A DNA stretch of 64,000 nucleotides, from assembly GCA_035764005.1 (NCBI GenBank), contig DASTZZ010000065.1, forward strand, positions 1 to 64,000, in the 5' to 3' direction. The stretch is from Terriglobales bacterium (GTDB taxonomy: Bacteria > Acidobacteriota > Terriglobia > Terriglobales > Acidobacteriaceae). The notes under the pieces were generated by a model. That model did no database searches. It was not told the origin of the DNA and saw only the letters and a list, made by a program, of their open reading frames with translations. Shown here piece by piece: positions 42,709-51,670 of this stretch (position 1 is its first letter; the number at the start of each line of letters is the position of its first letter). The position numbers and the translations under genes are program-made.

Positions 42709-45700
42709 ATGTCTCGTTTGCGTGCGCTGTCTCTCTCGGTGTTCTCGTTTTTCTTCTGCGGATGTTTTTTCTTCACTCCCGTCGCGCAGGGACAATACCG
42801 CGCGTCGCTGCATGGAACTGTGACTGATCCTTCGGGTGCGGTGGTCAGCGGGGCAACGGCCACTCTGCTGAATCCGGCAACCAATCAAAAGATGGTATCG
42901 ACCAGCGACCCTTCGGGGATTTATCACTTCAATGCGCTGCCGCCGGGAAGTTATCAGCTCACCGTAGATGCTGGGGGCTTCAAGAAGAAGGTCCTCGACA
43001 ACATCCGCATCATTCCGGAGCAGGCGAATGCGTTAGATGTGCAGCTCGAAGTGGGCAAAGTCGAAGAAACCGTGACAGTCACGGATGCCACGCCGCCGAT
43101 CGACACTGCTACAGGCAACATCACCGGCACGATCAGCACCAACCAGGTGCAGAATATGCCTTCTTTCGGGCGCGATGTGTTCAAGCTTCTTCAGTTGACT
43201 CCGGGAATGTTCGGTGACAACTCCCAGGCGGGAGGCGGAGGCGGCTTTAGTCTTCCAGGGACTCAAGGCCCTGGCGCAACCGGAGGCAGTACCGGGATCT
43301 TCCAGACAGAAAATGGTCCGCAAGCTCTCGCCGCCGGTCAGCAATATGAGAACAACAGTTACTCGATCGATGGAGTCGATACCACCAGTGCCGTATGGGG
43401 CGGCACGACGGTCATCACACCGAACGAGGAATCGGTCCAGGACGTTAAGGTTCTTTCCAACGCTTACGACGCCGAATACGGCCGATACAGCGGAGCGCAA
43501 GTACAGGTCACATCAAAGAGCGGTACGGATAAGTACCACGGAACACTCTTCGTCACTGCACACCGGCCTGGACTAAACGCATATCAGCGATTCAATGGGC
43601 AGAACAACAAGGTTCTGCGCGATAACAACTTCTATACGCAACTCGGCGGAAGTGTCGGCGGCCCGATTTGGAAGAATAAGGTGTTTGCGTTCTTCTCCTA
43701 CGAGACCACGCGTAGCCCCAAGGCACAAACCAGCACGGCCAATGGATGGTATGAGACTCCCGCGTTCGAAAAGCTCGCGCCAAATGGGAGCATTGCCTCG
43801 ACCTATCTAGGCTTTCCTGGGGGATCGGTTCAGAGCATCGGGCTCAATAATTCAACTTGCGCGAACGCCGGTTTGACTGAGGGCGTGAATTGCCGAACCA
43901 TTCCGGGACAAGGGCTGGATATTGGTTCGCCTCTGACTTCAGCCCTGGGAACGCAGGACCCGGGATGGCAGAGCGCGTCGAACCCAGGACTAGGCAGCGG
44001 ATTGGATGGCGTGGCGGACATCGCCAACTACGTGACGCAGAGCACTTCCCATTTTGGGGCCGCGCAGTACAACGGTCGCGTCGACGCCAATATCACCAGC
44101 AAAGATCGGCTGGCATTCAGCATGTACTGGGTGCCTCTATCGAACACGTTTCTCAACGGACCAGCGCGTGCTTATGACCTCTTCAACCATTCGCAAATCA
44201 ACAACGCATTTGCTGGAATTTGGGATCGCACCTTCTCCCCAACTCTGGTGAACGAATTTCGTGTGAATGCGTCGGGATGGCGCTGGAACGAGGTAGCGTC
44301 GAATCCGCAATCGCCGGTTGGTTTACCGACGGACAGAATTGATCAAATCGGGAGCATCACGCTTCAGCAGTTCGGTCCCAACGTCGGCAGCATACTGAAT
44401 CAATGGACCTATGCGATTAAGGACGTAGCAACCAAGTCTGCCGGGCGCCACACGCTGAAATTCGGCGGAGAAGTTACGCGTCTCTACTACTTGAATGAGA
44501 ATGCGGGCGGCACCGTTCCGAGTTACAACTTCTTTAATCTTTGGGACTTCCTGAATGACGCCCCGCACAGCGAAAGCGGCAGATTCGATCCCAGCACCGG
44601 TGTGCCAACGCTCGCGCGGCAGGACGATCGCGAAAGCCTGGTCGGTGTGTTCGGACAAGACGACTTCAAAGTCACCAGGAATCTCACCCTCAACCTCGGA
44701 CTGCGCTGGAACTATTTCGGGCCGCTCACTTCGAAGCAGGGCAATATGTTCGTTGCTATTCCAGGAAGCGGTTCGAATTTTCTGACTGGTCTGACTGTGA
44801 AACGTGGAGATTCGTGGAATGCGCAGAAAAACAATTTCGGCCCAGAGATCGGATTCGCGTGGAGTCCGGGAAGGTCAGAGGGCAAGCTGGCAATTCGGGG
44901 CGGCTATGGCCTGAATTACAACCAGCTGGAACTGGCGCTCTCGGCTAACGTCGCCAACAATCCTGGGCTGGTGGTGAATCCGTCATTCACAATGGCCACG
45001 CCGAGTTCGCCGAATCCCGGCATTGTGTATGCAGTGTCCTCAAATTTGCGCTCGCTCACTAATTTCCCTGCTAATCCGAACGCAGTATCTTCGTTTGCCT
45101 CGAATGGATTGCCCGCGAGTGGCGCGCCGGTGAACGTGGTCATCTTCCCACAGGACTTGCCGACGTTGCGCGTTCATCACTACTCTCTGCAAACCGAATA
45201 CAACTTTGGCGATAACTATGTGATGTCGCTGAGTTATCAGGGAAGCTTGTCGCGCAATCTGGTGTTCCACGAGAACCCGAATGCGACTCCGGCAGCCTCT
45301 GGATTCGCATTAAATCCGCAGATCGGCGGCGGCGACTTCTGGAACATGAACGGCTATGGTAACTACAACGCCATGATCGCCGAGCTTCGTCACCAGTTCT
45401 CGCGGCAGTTCATGGCCGATTTTCAGTTCACCTGGTCCAAGAGTATGGACACGGCATCAGGACCCTACTACGAGAATCCGTATCCCTATAATCCGAGCCT
45501 CGACTACGGACGCTCAGATTACAACGTCGCCCACGCATACAAGATCTATGCGCTGTGGCAGCCGAGATTCTTTCATGGAAATAATGTGCTCGATAAAATC
45601 GCCGGCGGATGGTCAATCAGCGGAATCTTCAATTACCACACCGGTTTTCCATGGTCGCCAACTGTTAGCGTGGTTGGCGGCAGCCTGTATTGCGGGACAT

Positions 45701-46134
45701 GCGGTTATGGCAGCCTGTATCCAGCTGCATACTTGGGTGGAGCTGGGACCAGCACAAGCAACGATCAATTCAAGACAGGTTCGAACTACGTGAATGGAGG
45801 AACGGCGTACTTCTCGAATCCGAGTTACACGCCATTCAACGGCAACAGCTTCGGGCCAGCCCTCCCGCAGACTGGACTGCATCGCGGCTTCCTCACAGGT
45901 CCTAACTACCGGGATTTGGATATGACGCTGACGAAAGCTTTTGGCCTGCCGGTGATGCCAGTGCTGGGAGAGAACGCCAAGATCGAATTCCGTGTGGACG
46001 CGTACAACGTGTTCAACAACTTGAACTTCAATCCACTGAACATCTCCAACAACATCGCTAACTCGAACTTCGGGCAGGACACCGGAGCACTCGCAGGACG
46101 CGTAGTCACGCTCGGAGCTCGATTCAACTTCTAA
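42709..46134 (+). CDS. Oar-like TonB-dependent receptor
   Basis: This 1,141-residue outer membrane receptor has a signal peptide (SVFSFFFCGCFFFTPVAQG). A carboxypeptidase-regulatory-like domain follows (about 28-110: YRASLHGTVTDPSGAVVSGA, NALPPGSYQLTVDAGGFKKK). Next is a plug domain with VFKLLQLTPGMFGDN and SNAYDAEYGRYSGAQVQVTS, and a beta barrel ending VVTLGARFNF with terminal Phe. GGAGG (42698-42702) sets the ATG. The neighbouring LacI-family regulator and two glycoside-hydrolase-like genes suggest it imports an oligosaccharide. The substrate is inference. Confidence 0.93.
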   Translation: MSRLRALSLSVFSFFFCGCFFFTPVAQGQYRASLHGTVTDPSGAVVSGATATLLNPATNQKMVSTSDPSGIYHFNALPPGSYQLTVDAGGFKKKVLDNIRIIPEQANALDVQLEVGKVEETVTVTDATPPIDTATGNITGTISTNQVQNMPSFGRDVFKLLQLTPGMFGDNSQAGGGGGFSLPGTQGPGATGGSTGIFQTENGPQALAAGQQYENNSYSIDGVDTTSAVWGGTTVITPNEESVQDVKVLSNAYDAEYGRYSGAQVQVTSKSGTDKYHGTLFVTAHRPGLNAYQRFNGQNNKVLRDNNFYTQLGGSVGGPIWKNKVFAFFSYETTRSPKAQTSTANGWYETPAFEKLAPNGSIASTYLGFPGGSVQSIGLNNSTCANAGLTEGVNCRTIPGQGLDIGSPLTSALGTQDPGWQSASNPGLGSGLDGVADIANYVTQSTSHFGAAQYNGRVDANITSKDRLAFSMYWVPLSNTFLNGPARAYDLFNHSQINNAFAGIWDRTFSPTLVNEFRVNASGWRWNEVASNPQSPVGLPTDRIDQIGSITLQQFGPNVGSILNQWTYAIKDVATKSAGRHTLKFGGEVTRLYYLNENAGGTVPSYNFFNLWDFLNDAPHSESGRFDPSTGVPTLARQDDRESLVGVFGQDDFKVTRNLTLNLGLRWNYFGPLTSKQGNMFVAIPGSGSNFLTGLTVKRGDSWNAQKNNFGPEIGFAWSPGRSEGKLAIRGGYGLNYNQLELALSANVANNPGLVVNPSFTMATPSSPNPGIVYAVSSNLRSLTNFPANPNAVSSFASNGLPASGAPVNVVIFPQDLPTLRVHHYSLQTEYNFGDNYVMSLSYQGSLSRNLVFHENPNATPAASGFALNPQIGGGDFWNMNGYGNYNAMIAELRHQFSRQFMADFQFTWSKSMDTASGPYYENPYPYNPSLDYGRSDYNVAHAYKIYALWQPRFFHGNNVLDKIAGGWSISGIFNYHTGFPWSPTVSVVGGSLYCGTCGYGSLYPAAYLGGAGTSTSNDQFKTGSNYVNGGTAYFSNPSYTPFNGNSFGPALPQTGLHRGFLTGPNYRDLDMTLTKAFGLPVMPVLGENAKIEFRVDAYNVFNNLNFNPLNISNNIANSNFGQDTGALAGRVVTLGARFNF

Positions 46135-46216
46135 GTCTGCTTATAGGGCCAGAGGCAGTGCAGCACTGTCTCTGGCTGATCTCATTTCTCTGGATTGCTT
46201 ACTCAGGAATTACTGA

Positions 46217-46441
46217 GTGCCGCGTTGTTTGCGGCACGCGTGGGAATAGCCCGGCATGAAATGCCGGGTCGATACAAAATCAAATCGCGAGTCCCGCGAT
46301 TTTTGCGGGACGATTGGCTCTCCTGTGGAGGCAACAACACACAGTCGTCCCGCACAAGACGCGGGACTCAGATTGCCGGAGCCAGCTTACCCGGAGTTGC
46401 ACTCCGGGCTAGTTTCAGTTGTGCCGCAAACGGCGCGGCAC
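46217..46441. repeat. Mirrored six-hairpin element
   Basis: Three hairpins on the left arm are mirrored by three on the right. A: GTGCCGC/GCGGCAC at 46217-46237 and again at 46421-46441. B: CCCGGCAT/ATGCCGGG at 46250-46268, mirrored by CCCGGAGT/ACTCCGGG at 46390-46408. C: GTCCCGC/GCGGGAC at 46291-46311 and 46347-46367. The order is A-B-C-C-B-A, so the whole element is also an inverted repeat. It lies between convergent genes (46134 and 46492). Confidence 0.8.
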
Positions 46442-46491
46442 TCTCGTGAGCACCGGCCCTGGGTGCCGGGCTTGTCCAGCTGTTGCATCTG

Positions 46492-47811
46492 CTAGTCCGG
46501 TGTGAATCCAACTTTCTTGATCGCGGATTGTGCCTCGGGATTCTTCATGAATGTCTCCCAAACGAAACCGGTGCGATGATTCTCTGCCATCAGCATCGTG
46601 ATTCCCAAATCGATACCTAGCACATCTTTGTCGTACCAGCCATTGAGAGGATTGAAGGCGTCGACGAAGCTGTAGGCGGTCCACGCTTTTTCCCGATATG
46701 GTCCGCTAATGGTTCGCAGCACCTTGATGCAATCTTCGAACAGAAACGATAATGATCCGCCTGTCGCGCAGGGGACGATGCTGCCGTCGATCGGGCCGAT
46801 GCGCGGTGGGCCTCCCCAGGCGGTGTATCCCTTTTCGTAGTCGGAGGCGCTTATGCCCCAGAGGTTATCGGAGTAATCGGGAAATTCGTCGTGCAGCGAG
46901 AGGCAGAACAGTTTGTGCGCTTTCGTTGCTTTGACTGAGTTTTCGAAGTAGTTGGCGTATTTATCGCGTTTGTGGCGGAAGTCGAACCACGCTTGTGAGT
47001 ACTGGTGGGTGAAGAGAGGGTCGTTGCCGGAGATGTACTCGATGCCTTTGTACGAGATCGTCGGACGAGTCCAGGCATCCCATGTGGCCGGCGAGACTGG
47101 ATGACTTGGTGAGCCGATGGCGAGCAAGTAGATCATCATCAGCTCGCAATAGTGCTCCCAGCGTCCTTTCAGGAAACCGGTTTCCGGCCTCCAGCCCATC
47201 GAGAAGGTTTGGCCGCCATTGAGCATCCACGGCCAGTCCACACGCTCGTAGATTTTGGTTGCGAGATCCTTGATCTTCTGGTCCGAAAACTGTTGCCGCG
47301 CGGTGAGCACTCCGCAGAGCAGGAGAGACGAATCGATGGACGAGAGCTCGCAGTTCCATGCTCGCTGCCCCGTTTCCATGTCGATGAAGTGATAAAAGAA
47401 GCCATGCTCGTGCGGCATGTTGGCGATAAACTGCAGAGTCTTGCGAACGCGATCTGCAATTTCGGAGGACTTTCTGTATCCTCGCTGGTCGGCGATACAC
47501 AGCGCGGTCAGGCCGAACCCCGTCGCGGCGATGCTGGAGATGCGTCGCTGATCGCCCCCGCGAGCTAATGCGCGGTCTTTCACTTGGCCGGTTTGCGGAC
47601 TGGCTTCGTTCCAGAAGAACTCGAAGCTGCCGCGTTGAATTTCGTCGAGCAGTTGCTCGTTGGTGCCCGCGTACGGCGGCGCGGAGGGAGGATGGAAGGT
47701 TTTCTGGGCAAAGCTGCACGACGGCAACGCCAGTCCAACGGCGGCGCCAGTGGCGAGGCGCATGAGTTCTCGACGCGTCAGCAAGTATTCCTCTCTCTGT
47801 TCATTCCGCAT
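46492..47811 (-). CDS. GH144-like (glycoamylase-like domain) protein, exported
   Basis: This 439-residue protein has a twin-arginine-style signal (TRRELMRLATGAAVGLALPS) ending in Cys, possibly a lipoprotein. The mature region matches the glycoamylase-like family PF10091: LLDEIQRGSFEFFWNEASPQ, SSIAATGFGLTALCIADQRG, FYHFIDMETGQRAWNCELSS and GYTAWGGPPRIGPIDGSIVP. Characterised members (GH144) cleave beta-1,2-glucans; others are uncharacterised. Active-site acids cannot be assigned with certainty. The start is ATG 47811 or TTG 47817. It is convergent with the TonB-dependent receptor and divergent from the GH39-like gene, suggesting a glycan-use locus. Confidence 0.85.
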   Translation of the reverse strand: MRNEQREEYLLTRRELMRLATGAAVGLALPSCSFAQKTFHPPSAPPYAGTNEQLLDEIQRGSFEFFWNEASPQTGQVKDRALARGGDQRRISSIAATGFGLTALCIADQRGYRKSSEIADRVRKTLQFIANMPHEHGFFYHFIDMETGQRAWNCELSSIDSSLLLCGVLTARQQFSDQKIKDLATKIYERVDWPWMLNGGQTFSMGWRPETGFLKGRWEHYCELMMIYLLAIGSPSHPVSPATWDAWTRPTISYKGIEYISGNDPLFTHQYSQAWFDFRHKRDKYANYFENSVKATKAHKLFCLSLHDEFPDYSDNLWGISASDYEKGYTAWGGPPRIGPIDGSIVPCATGGSLSFLFEDCIKVLRTISGPYREKAWTAYSFVDAFNPLNGWYDKDVLGIDLGITMLMAENHRTGFVWETFMKNPEAQSAIKKVGFTPD

Positions 47812-47874
47812 TCTCAATCTAGTCCAAGTCTGCAGTAATCACTTCTTCAAGTTCTTTGCCGATGCCTTCAACGT

Positions 47875-48050
47875 CTGTCATCCTGAGCGCGTTTTGTGCG
47901 CGAAGGATCTCCGGCAAATGTTTAAGCATAAAATGCGGTCGCAGGCTCTTTGCCCATGAACCCGAGTTTGTGGTGAGAGCCACGCGACAGCATTTGATTC
48001 GGAAAGATCACGGGAGTTCCTTCGGCCAAAAGAGGGCCTCAGGATGACAG
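47875..48050. repeat. Variant hairpin element, TGTCATCCTGA ends
   Basis: CTGTCATCCTGAG (47875-47887) and CTCAGGATGACAG (48038-48050) are perfect 13-bp inverted ends. The inner left arm has GAAGGATCT, and the right half has a loosely matching AGATC. The layout equals the TGTCATTCCGA elements, but the end sequence differs. Confidence 0.65.
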
Positions 48051-48171
48051 CTATAGAAGCGTGAACCTTTTTCATCATTTGGATTCTTTTCCGATCCGCG
48101 CAAATACAGGCTTCGCGCAATCCGGCTGCAGTCTTGACAGTAGTCTAAGCCGAATGATACAGATTCTTCAC

Positions 48172-48189
48172 TGGTAAAACGTTTTACCA
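48172..48189. promoter_or_regulatory. LacI-family operator upstream of GH39-like gene
   Basis: TGGTAAAACGTTTTACCA is a perfect 18-bp palindrome with a central CG, the standard architecture of LacI/GalR-family operators. An extra half-site, CGTTTTACCG, follows at 48198-48207. The palindrome ends 43 bases before the GH39-like start codon. It likely mediates sugar-responsive repression. Confidence 0.7.
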
Positions 48190-48232
48190 CAAGCTCGCGT
48201 TTTACCGATTGCCCGGTACCGAGACCGAAAAC

Positions 48233-49744
48233 ATGACGAAGAGCTCTTCCGTGCTGCGCCTTATTCTGCTTCTGCTCGTAACGTTGCCGGCGATGTCGCA
48301 GCAGGCATCAAGTGGCGCCGCGAACGAAGTCGTTCGCGTAGATCTCTCTGCTCCTTCCACTCCGTTTCCCCACTTCTGGGAAGAGATGTTCGGTTCCGGC
48401 CGCGCCAATCTCACACTGCGCGACAGCTACCGGCGCGATCTCGACTGGGTGCGCGGGATTACTGGATTCAAGTATGTGCGCTTCCACGCCATCTTTCAGG
48501 ATGAGAACGGAGTTTACGACGAGGATGCGCAGGGCAATCCGATCTACAACTTCTCTTATGTCGATCAGATCTATGACGGTCTCCTGGCACATGGAATAAA
48601 GCCGTTTGTCGAAATCAGCTTCATGCCGAAGAAGCTGGCGGCGAGCCCGGTGCTGCATGCGTTCTGGTACAAGCCCTCGCCTTCACCGCCTAAAGACTAT
48701 GCAAAGTGGGATGGGCTGATCACGGCTTTTGCTCAACATCTGCTTTCCCGTTATGGGATTGACGAGCTGAGCCAGTGGTACTTCGAGGTCTGGAATGAAC
48801 CCAACATCGATTTCTGGGCGGGCGAGCCGAAGCAGGCGACGTATTTCGAGCTTTACGATCACACGGCGCGGGCTCTGAAAGCAGTGAGTCCGCGGCTGCG
48901 CGTGGGTGGGCCGGCGACGGCGCAGGCGGCATGGGCGGATGCCTTCATTCAGCATGTGGTCAGCGCCAATGTTCCCGCGGATTTTGTTTCTACTCACGTG
49001 TACGGCAACGACCGCGCGCAGGACGTCTTCGGTACCAATGAATTCATTCCGCGCGACAAGATGGTTTGCCGCGCGGTGAAGAAAGTTCACGATCAGATCA
49101 AAGCATCGGCGCGGCCGAACCTGCCGCTGATCTGGAGCGAGTTCAACGCCAGCTACGCCAATGAGCCGGATATTACCGATGCGGTCTTCATGGCGCCGTG
49201 GCTCGCCGATACCATTCGCCAGTGCGATGGACTCGTGGACATCATGTCGTACTGGACATTCTCCGATGTATTCGAAGAACAGGGCGTGGTGAAGCAGCCG
49301 TTTTATGGAGGATTTGGACTGGTAGCTAATGGTGGATTGCCGAAGCCTTCCTACAATGCGTTCAAAATCCTGCATTTCCTGGGGGATCATCGTTTGGCGT
49401 TGAGTTCCGATTCGGCACTGGCGACGACGAAGGGTGGCTTACCAGTGCTTGCGGCGTGGAATCTTGTATTGCCTGATGCCCAGGGTTCTCTGAAGACAGT
49501 CACATTCCAGTTTTCTGGCTTGCGCGGAAATCACAAGGCTTTTATTTATCGCGTCGATGCGACGCACGGCTCGCTCCTGAACGCGTATCAGCAGATGGGC
49601 AGCCCGCGGTATCCGACGCAGTCCCAGATTGAAACTCTGCGAAAAGCGGCGGAGCTACCCGCGCCGGAGCAGCGCGCGATCAATGGAAATCAGTTCAGTG
49701 TGGATTTGCCGGCGCAGAGTTTAGCGGTGATCGAAGTGAAGTGA
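48233..49744 (+). CDS. GH39-like glycoside hydrolase (beta-xylosidase-like), secreted
   Basis: From the ATG at 48233 the protein has 503 residues. A signal peptide (SSSVLRLILLLLVTLPAMSQ) comes first, then a TIM barrel of the GH39 type. WYFEVWNEPNIDFW carries the acid/base Glu (about residue 190), and LPLIWSEFNASYAN carries the nucleophile Glu (about 303). A C-terminal beta-sandwich follows (about 400-503). GH39 enzymes include beta-xylosidases and alpha-L-iduronidases; beta-xylosidase is the likelier guess. A LacI-type operator at 48172-48189 suggests sugar-induced expression. Retaining chemistry is a family property. Confidence 0.87.
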   Translation: MTKSSSVLRLILLLLVTLPAMSQQASSGAANEVVRVDLSAPSTPFPHFWEEMFGSGRANLTLRDSYRRDLDWVRGITGFKYVRFHAIFQDENGVYDEDAQGNPIYNFSYVDQIYDGLLAHGIKPFVEISFMPKKLAASPVLHAFWYKPSPSPPKDYAKWDGLITAFAQHLLSRYGIDELSQWYFEVWNEPNIDFWAGEPKQATYFELYDHTARALKAVSPRLRVGGPATAQAAWADAFIQHVVSANVPADFVSTHVYGNDRAQDVFGTNEFIPRDKMVCRAVKKVHDQIKASARPNLPLIWSEFNASYANEPDITDAVFMAPWLADTIRQCDGLVDIMSYWTFSDVFEEQGVVKQPFYGGFGLVANGGLPKPSYNAFKILHFLGDHRLALSSDSALATTKGGLPVLAAWNLVLPDAQGSLKTVTFQFSGLRGNHKAFIYRVDATHGSLLNAYQQMGSPRYPTQSQIETLRKAAELPAPEQRAINGNQFSVDLPAQSLAVIEVK

Positions 49745-49747
49745 CGC

Positions 49748-49957
49748 TCAACGCGAGCCCAATCCCAAGTCGAGTTTTAAGGAAGCCAACGATTGCGGTT
49801 TTCCCCTCTTCAGCGAGGCTCGATTGAGGGCGGAGCAGAGGCGCTCTGCGTTCTTGGGCGATCGCAGAAGATGGGCAGTTTCCATGACAGCATTCAACTC
49901 GACTGCCCCGATAGGCTGCGCGTCTTTGGAGTCTTTTTGCCGTCTCTTCACTCCCAT
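49748..49957 (-). pseudogene. Truncated Phd/YefM-type antitoxin remnant
   Basis: The frame encodes 69 residues. The stretch AVMETAHLLRSPKNAERLCS followed by ALNRASLKRGKP matches the C-terminal half of YefM/Phd antitoxins, which reads ETxYLLRSPANAxRL. The N-terminal DNA-binding half, normally about 50 residues, is missing. Upstream sequence instead runs into the hairpin string at 49991. No RelE/YoeB-type toxin gene follows: the frame stops three bases from the end of the GH39-like gene. It is most likely a dying toxin-antitoxin fragment. Confidence 0.6.
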
Positions 49958-49990
49958 TGCTCCTTCGTGCGCGCTTTCGCTCGTTTACCA

Positions 49991-50064
49991 GCGCTAAAGC
50001 GCGGCCTTACTCTCTCATCCGTAGACGCACGGCTATGCCGTGCGCCCCCGACTGAAGTCGAGGG
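49991..50064. repeat. Hairpin-string repeat
   Basis: Hairpins GCGCT/AGCGC (49991-50002), GCACGGC/GCCGTGC with loop TAT (50027-50043) and CGACT/AGTCG with loop GA (50049-50060) follow one another. This is the same style as the strings at 26640, 40414 and 46217. It abuts the antitoxin remnant and lies upstream of the M23 gene's 3' end. Confidence 0.65.
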
Positions 50065-50141
50065 CTACACCGAACCCCGGCGCATCAAAACTCGCTCTAG
50101 CAAAACTCACTCCAAATAAAAGCCGCCCACATGAATCCAAG

Positions 50142-51467
50142 CTACTGCGTGTTTGCGGGCAGCTCTACCCTGCGCGCAATGTGATCTTTGATCCAGTGCG
50201 CGTCCCACCATTCTTTCGGATCGATCTGGATGCCGTCTAGCTGCATGCTGAAGTGGATGTGATCGCCTCCGGCCATGCCCGTCATGCCGCTCTTGCCCAT
50301 TACCTGGCCGCGCTTGACCATATCGCCGTCGTGAACGTCGATCTCGCTCATGTGGCCGTAGATCGTCTGGAGTCCGTAGCCGTGATCAACGACGACGCAG
50401 TTGCCGTAGATTCCTAAAGGCGCGGCATAGACAACGCGTCCATCATTCGAGGCTTGCACGCCGACGTGCTGCGTGCTCGAGAGGTCGTAGCCGAGGTGCG
50501 TCTGCTGATCGATCTTCTTGCCGTGGTAGATGTAATTGCGGACATCGGCGAAGTTGGCTTCGACTTTTGTGTTCGGCTGTTGCTGGAACGGCTGTGACCA
50601 CAAGAACTTCGCTTCAGTCTTGTTCTGCAAATCGGCAAGAGTTTTGTTATTCGCCTTGCGCATTTCGCTGTTGATACGCACGAAGCGCTCGACAGGATCT
50701 CCGGAGCCGTTCGGCTCCAGTTCGGTGACCACCTTCTGCATGAACTTGTCGTCCACCTGGATGTCGCGCACGCGATATCGGGGTTGCTCCCCTTTCGGGA
50801 ATACCACGGAAATCTGTCCATGCGCCTCATCGCCGCCCGGACCAACGGCATAGACCAGCGGCAAGGTATCGGGCGGCATGTTCCATGCAAAAGCAAACAG
50901 CGAGAACTCGCCGGGTTTTCCGCCGGGCATCGGCCAGCCACGGAAGGTCTCGTCGCCGACGCGAACGCCTGATGCAGTCGGCGCGCCTGTCACGTTATAA
51001 GTCACGAGGTCGGCCATGCCGACGTAAAGATAGTGCTGGTCGGAATCGACGCTCACTGTGACGGGTTGCAGCACCACAGTCACATCGCGCGCTGCTTCAA
51101 CCGTTTTGCCGCGAAAATCGTTCGAGGTCGCTTCGACAATCACTCGCGCGTTTCCATCTTTGAGCTGCGGAGTGCCTTTCGAACCAGCCGTGAACTTCAA
51201 CGTGTGTTCAGCTGTATCGCTGCGCCAGCGAAAACGATGCCTGGGATGTTCGACATTCGCGAGTTGGTAGCGCTCACCATTTTGTTCGATCCACGCGACA
51301 GCGCGACTCAGTCCGTGTGGCGCGGAAATTTGTACCGCGACCGGCGTAGCCTGCCCGATAGTGTGCAGCGAATCGGGAAGCGTGATTACTGGAGTCGCTG
51401 AGAAGGCGACGAGAACAATGATGGCGACGATAACGACAGCGCAGATGAATCCGATGAAGGCTCGCAT
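50142..51467 (-). CDS. M23-family peptidase, membrane-anchored
   Basis: This 441-residue protein has an N-terminal membrane anchor (FIGFICAVVIVAIIVLVAFS). Beta-rich domains follow (about 30-230), then a C-terminal M23/LytM endopeptidase domain (about 320-425). The zinc-site motifs are visible: THLGYDLSS (HxxxD) and GGDHIHFSMQLDG (HxH), with YGLQTIYGHMSEIDVHDGDM between them. M23 enzymes cut peptidoglycan cross-links, and the motifs appear intact. It probably acts in cell-wall remodelling in the periplasm. The ribosome binding site is weak. No division gene is adjacent. Confidence 0.92.
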   Translation of the reverse strand: MRAFIGFICAVVIVAIIVLVAFSATPVITLPDSLHTIGQATPVAVQISAPHGLSRAVAWIEQNGERYQLANVEHPRHRFRWRSDTAEHTLKFTAGSKGTPQLKDGNARVIVEATSNDFRGKTVEAARDVTVVLQPVTVSVDSDQHYLYVGMADLVTYNVTGAPTASGVRVGDETFRGWPMPGGKPGEFSLFAFAWNMPPDTLPLVYAVGPGGDEAHGQISVVFPKGEQPRYRVRDIQVDDKFMQKVVTELEPNGSGDPVERFVRINSEMRKANNKTLADLQNKTEAKFLWSQPFQQQPNTKVEANFADVRNYIYHGKKIDQQTHLGYDLSSTQHVGVQASNDGRVVYAAPLGIYGNCVVVDHGYGLQTIYGHMSEIDVHDGDMVKRGQVMGKSGMTGMAGGDHIHFSMQLDGIQIDPKEWWDAHWIKDHIARRVELPANTQ

Positions 51468-51542
51468 TTTGAAAATTCAGAATAGCAGGGAGGAGGAAAA
51501 GTTTTGGGTGTTTGTTGTTACTATGGTGCGCTCGCAATAATG

Positions 51543-51587
51543 ATGGACGAAGTGGACGAAATGGACTTTATGGACGCGATGGACGCT
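51543..51587. repeat. 9-bp minisatellite (ATGGACGAA-type)
   Basis: Five consecutive 9-base units occur: ATGGACGAA, GTGGACGAA, ATGGACTTT, ATGGACGCG, ATGGACGCT. The same GTGGAC word at 9-base spacing recurs inside the gene at 51671 (52092-52187). It lies upstream of that gene's start. Confidence 0.75.
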
Positions 51588-51670
51588 GCGCCTGCCCTGA
51601 ACATTACAAGTGAGGGGCGGCCGAACTCGGCTAGAGCGCCAGATTCACCGGAATAAGCCGGCGAGATTTT

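Noticed and set aside
46135-46491. Insertion sequence remnant
   Set aside because: No transposase fragment or target-site duplication was seen. The region is explained by the mirrored hairpin element.
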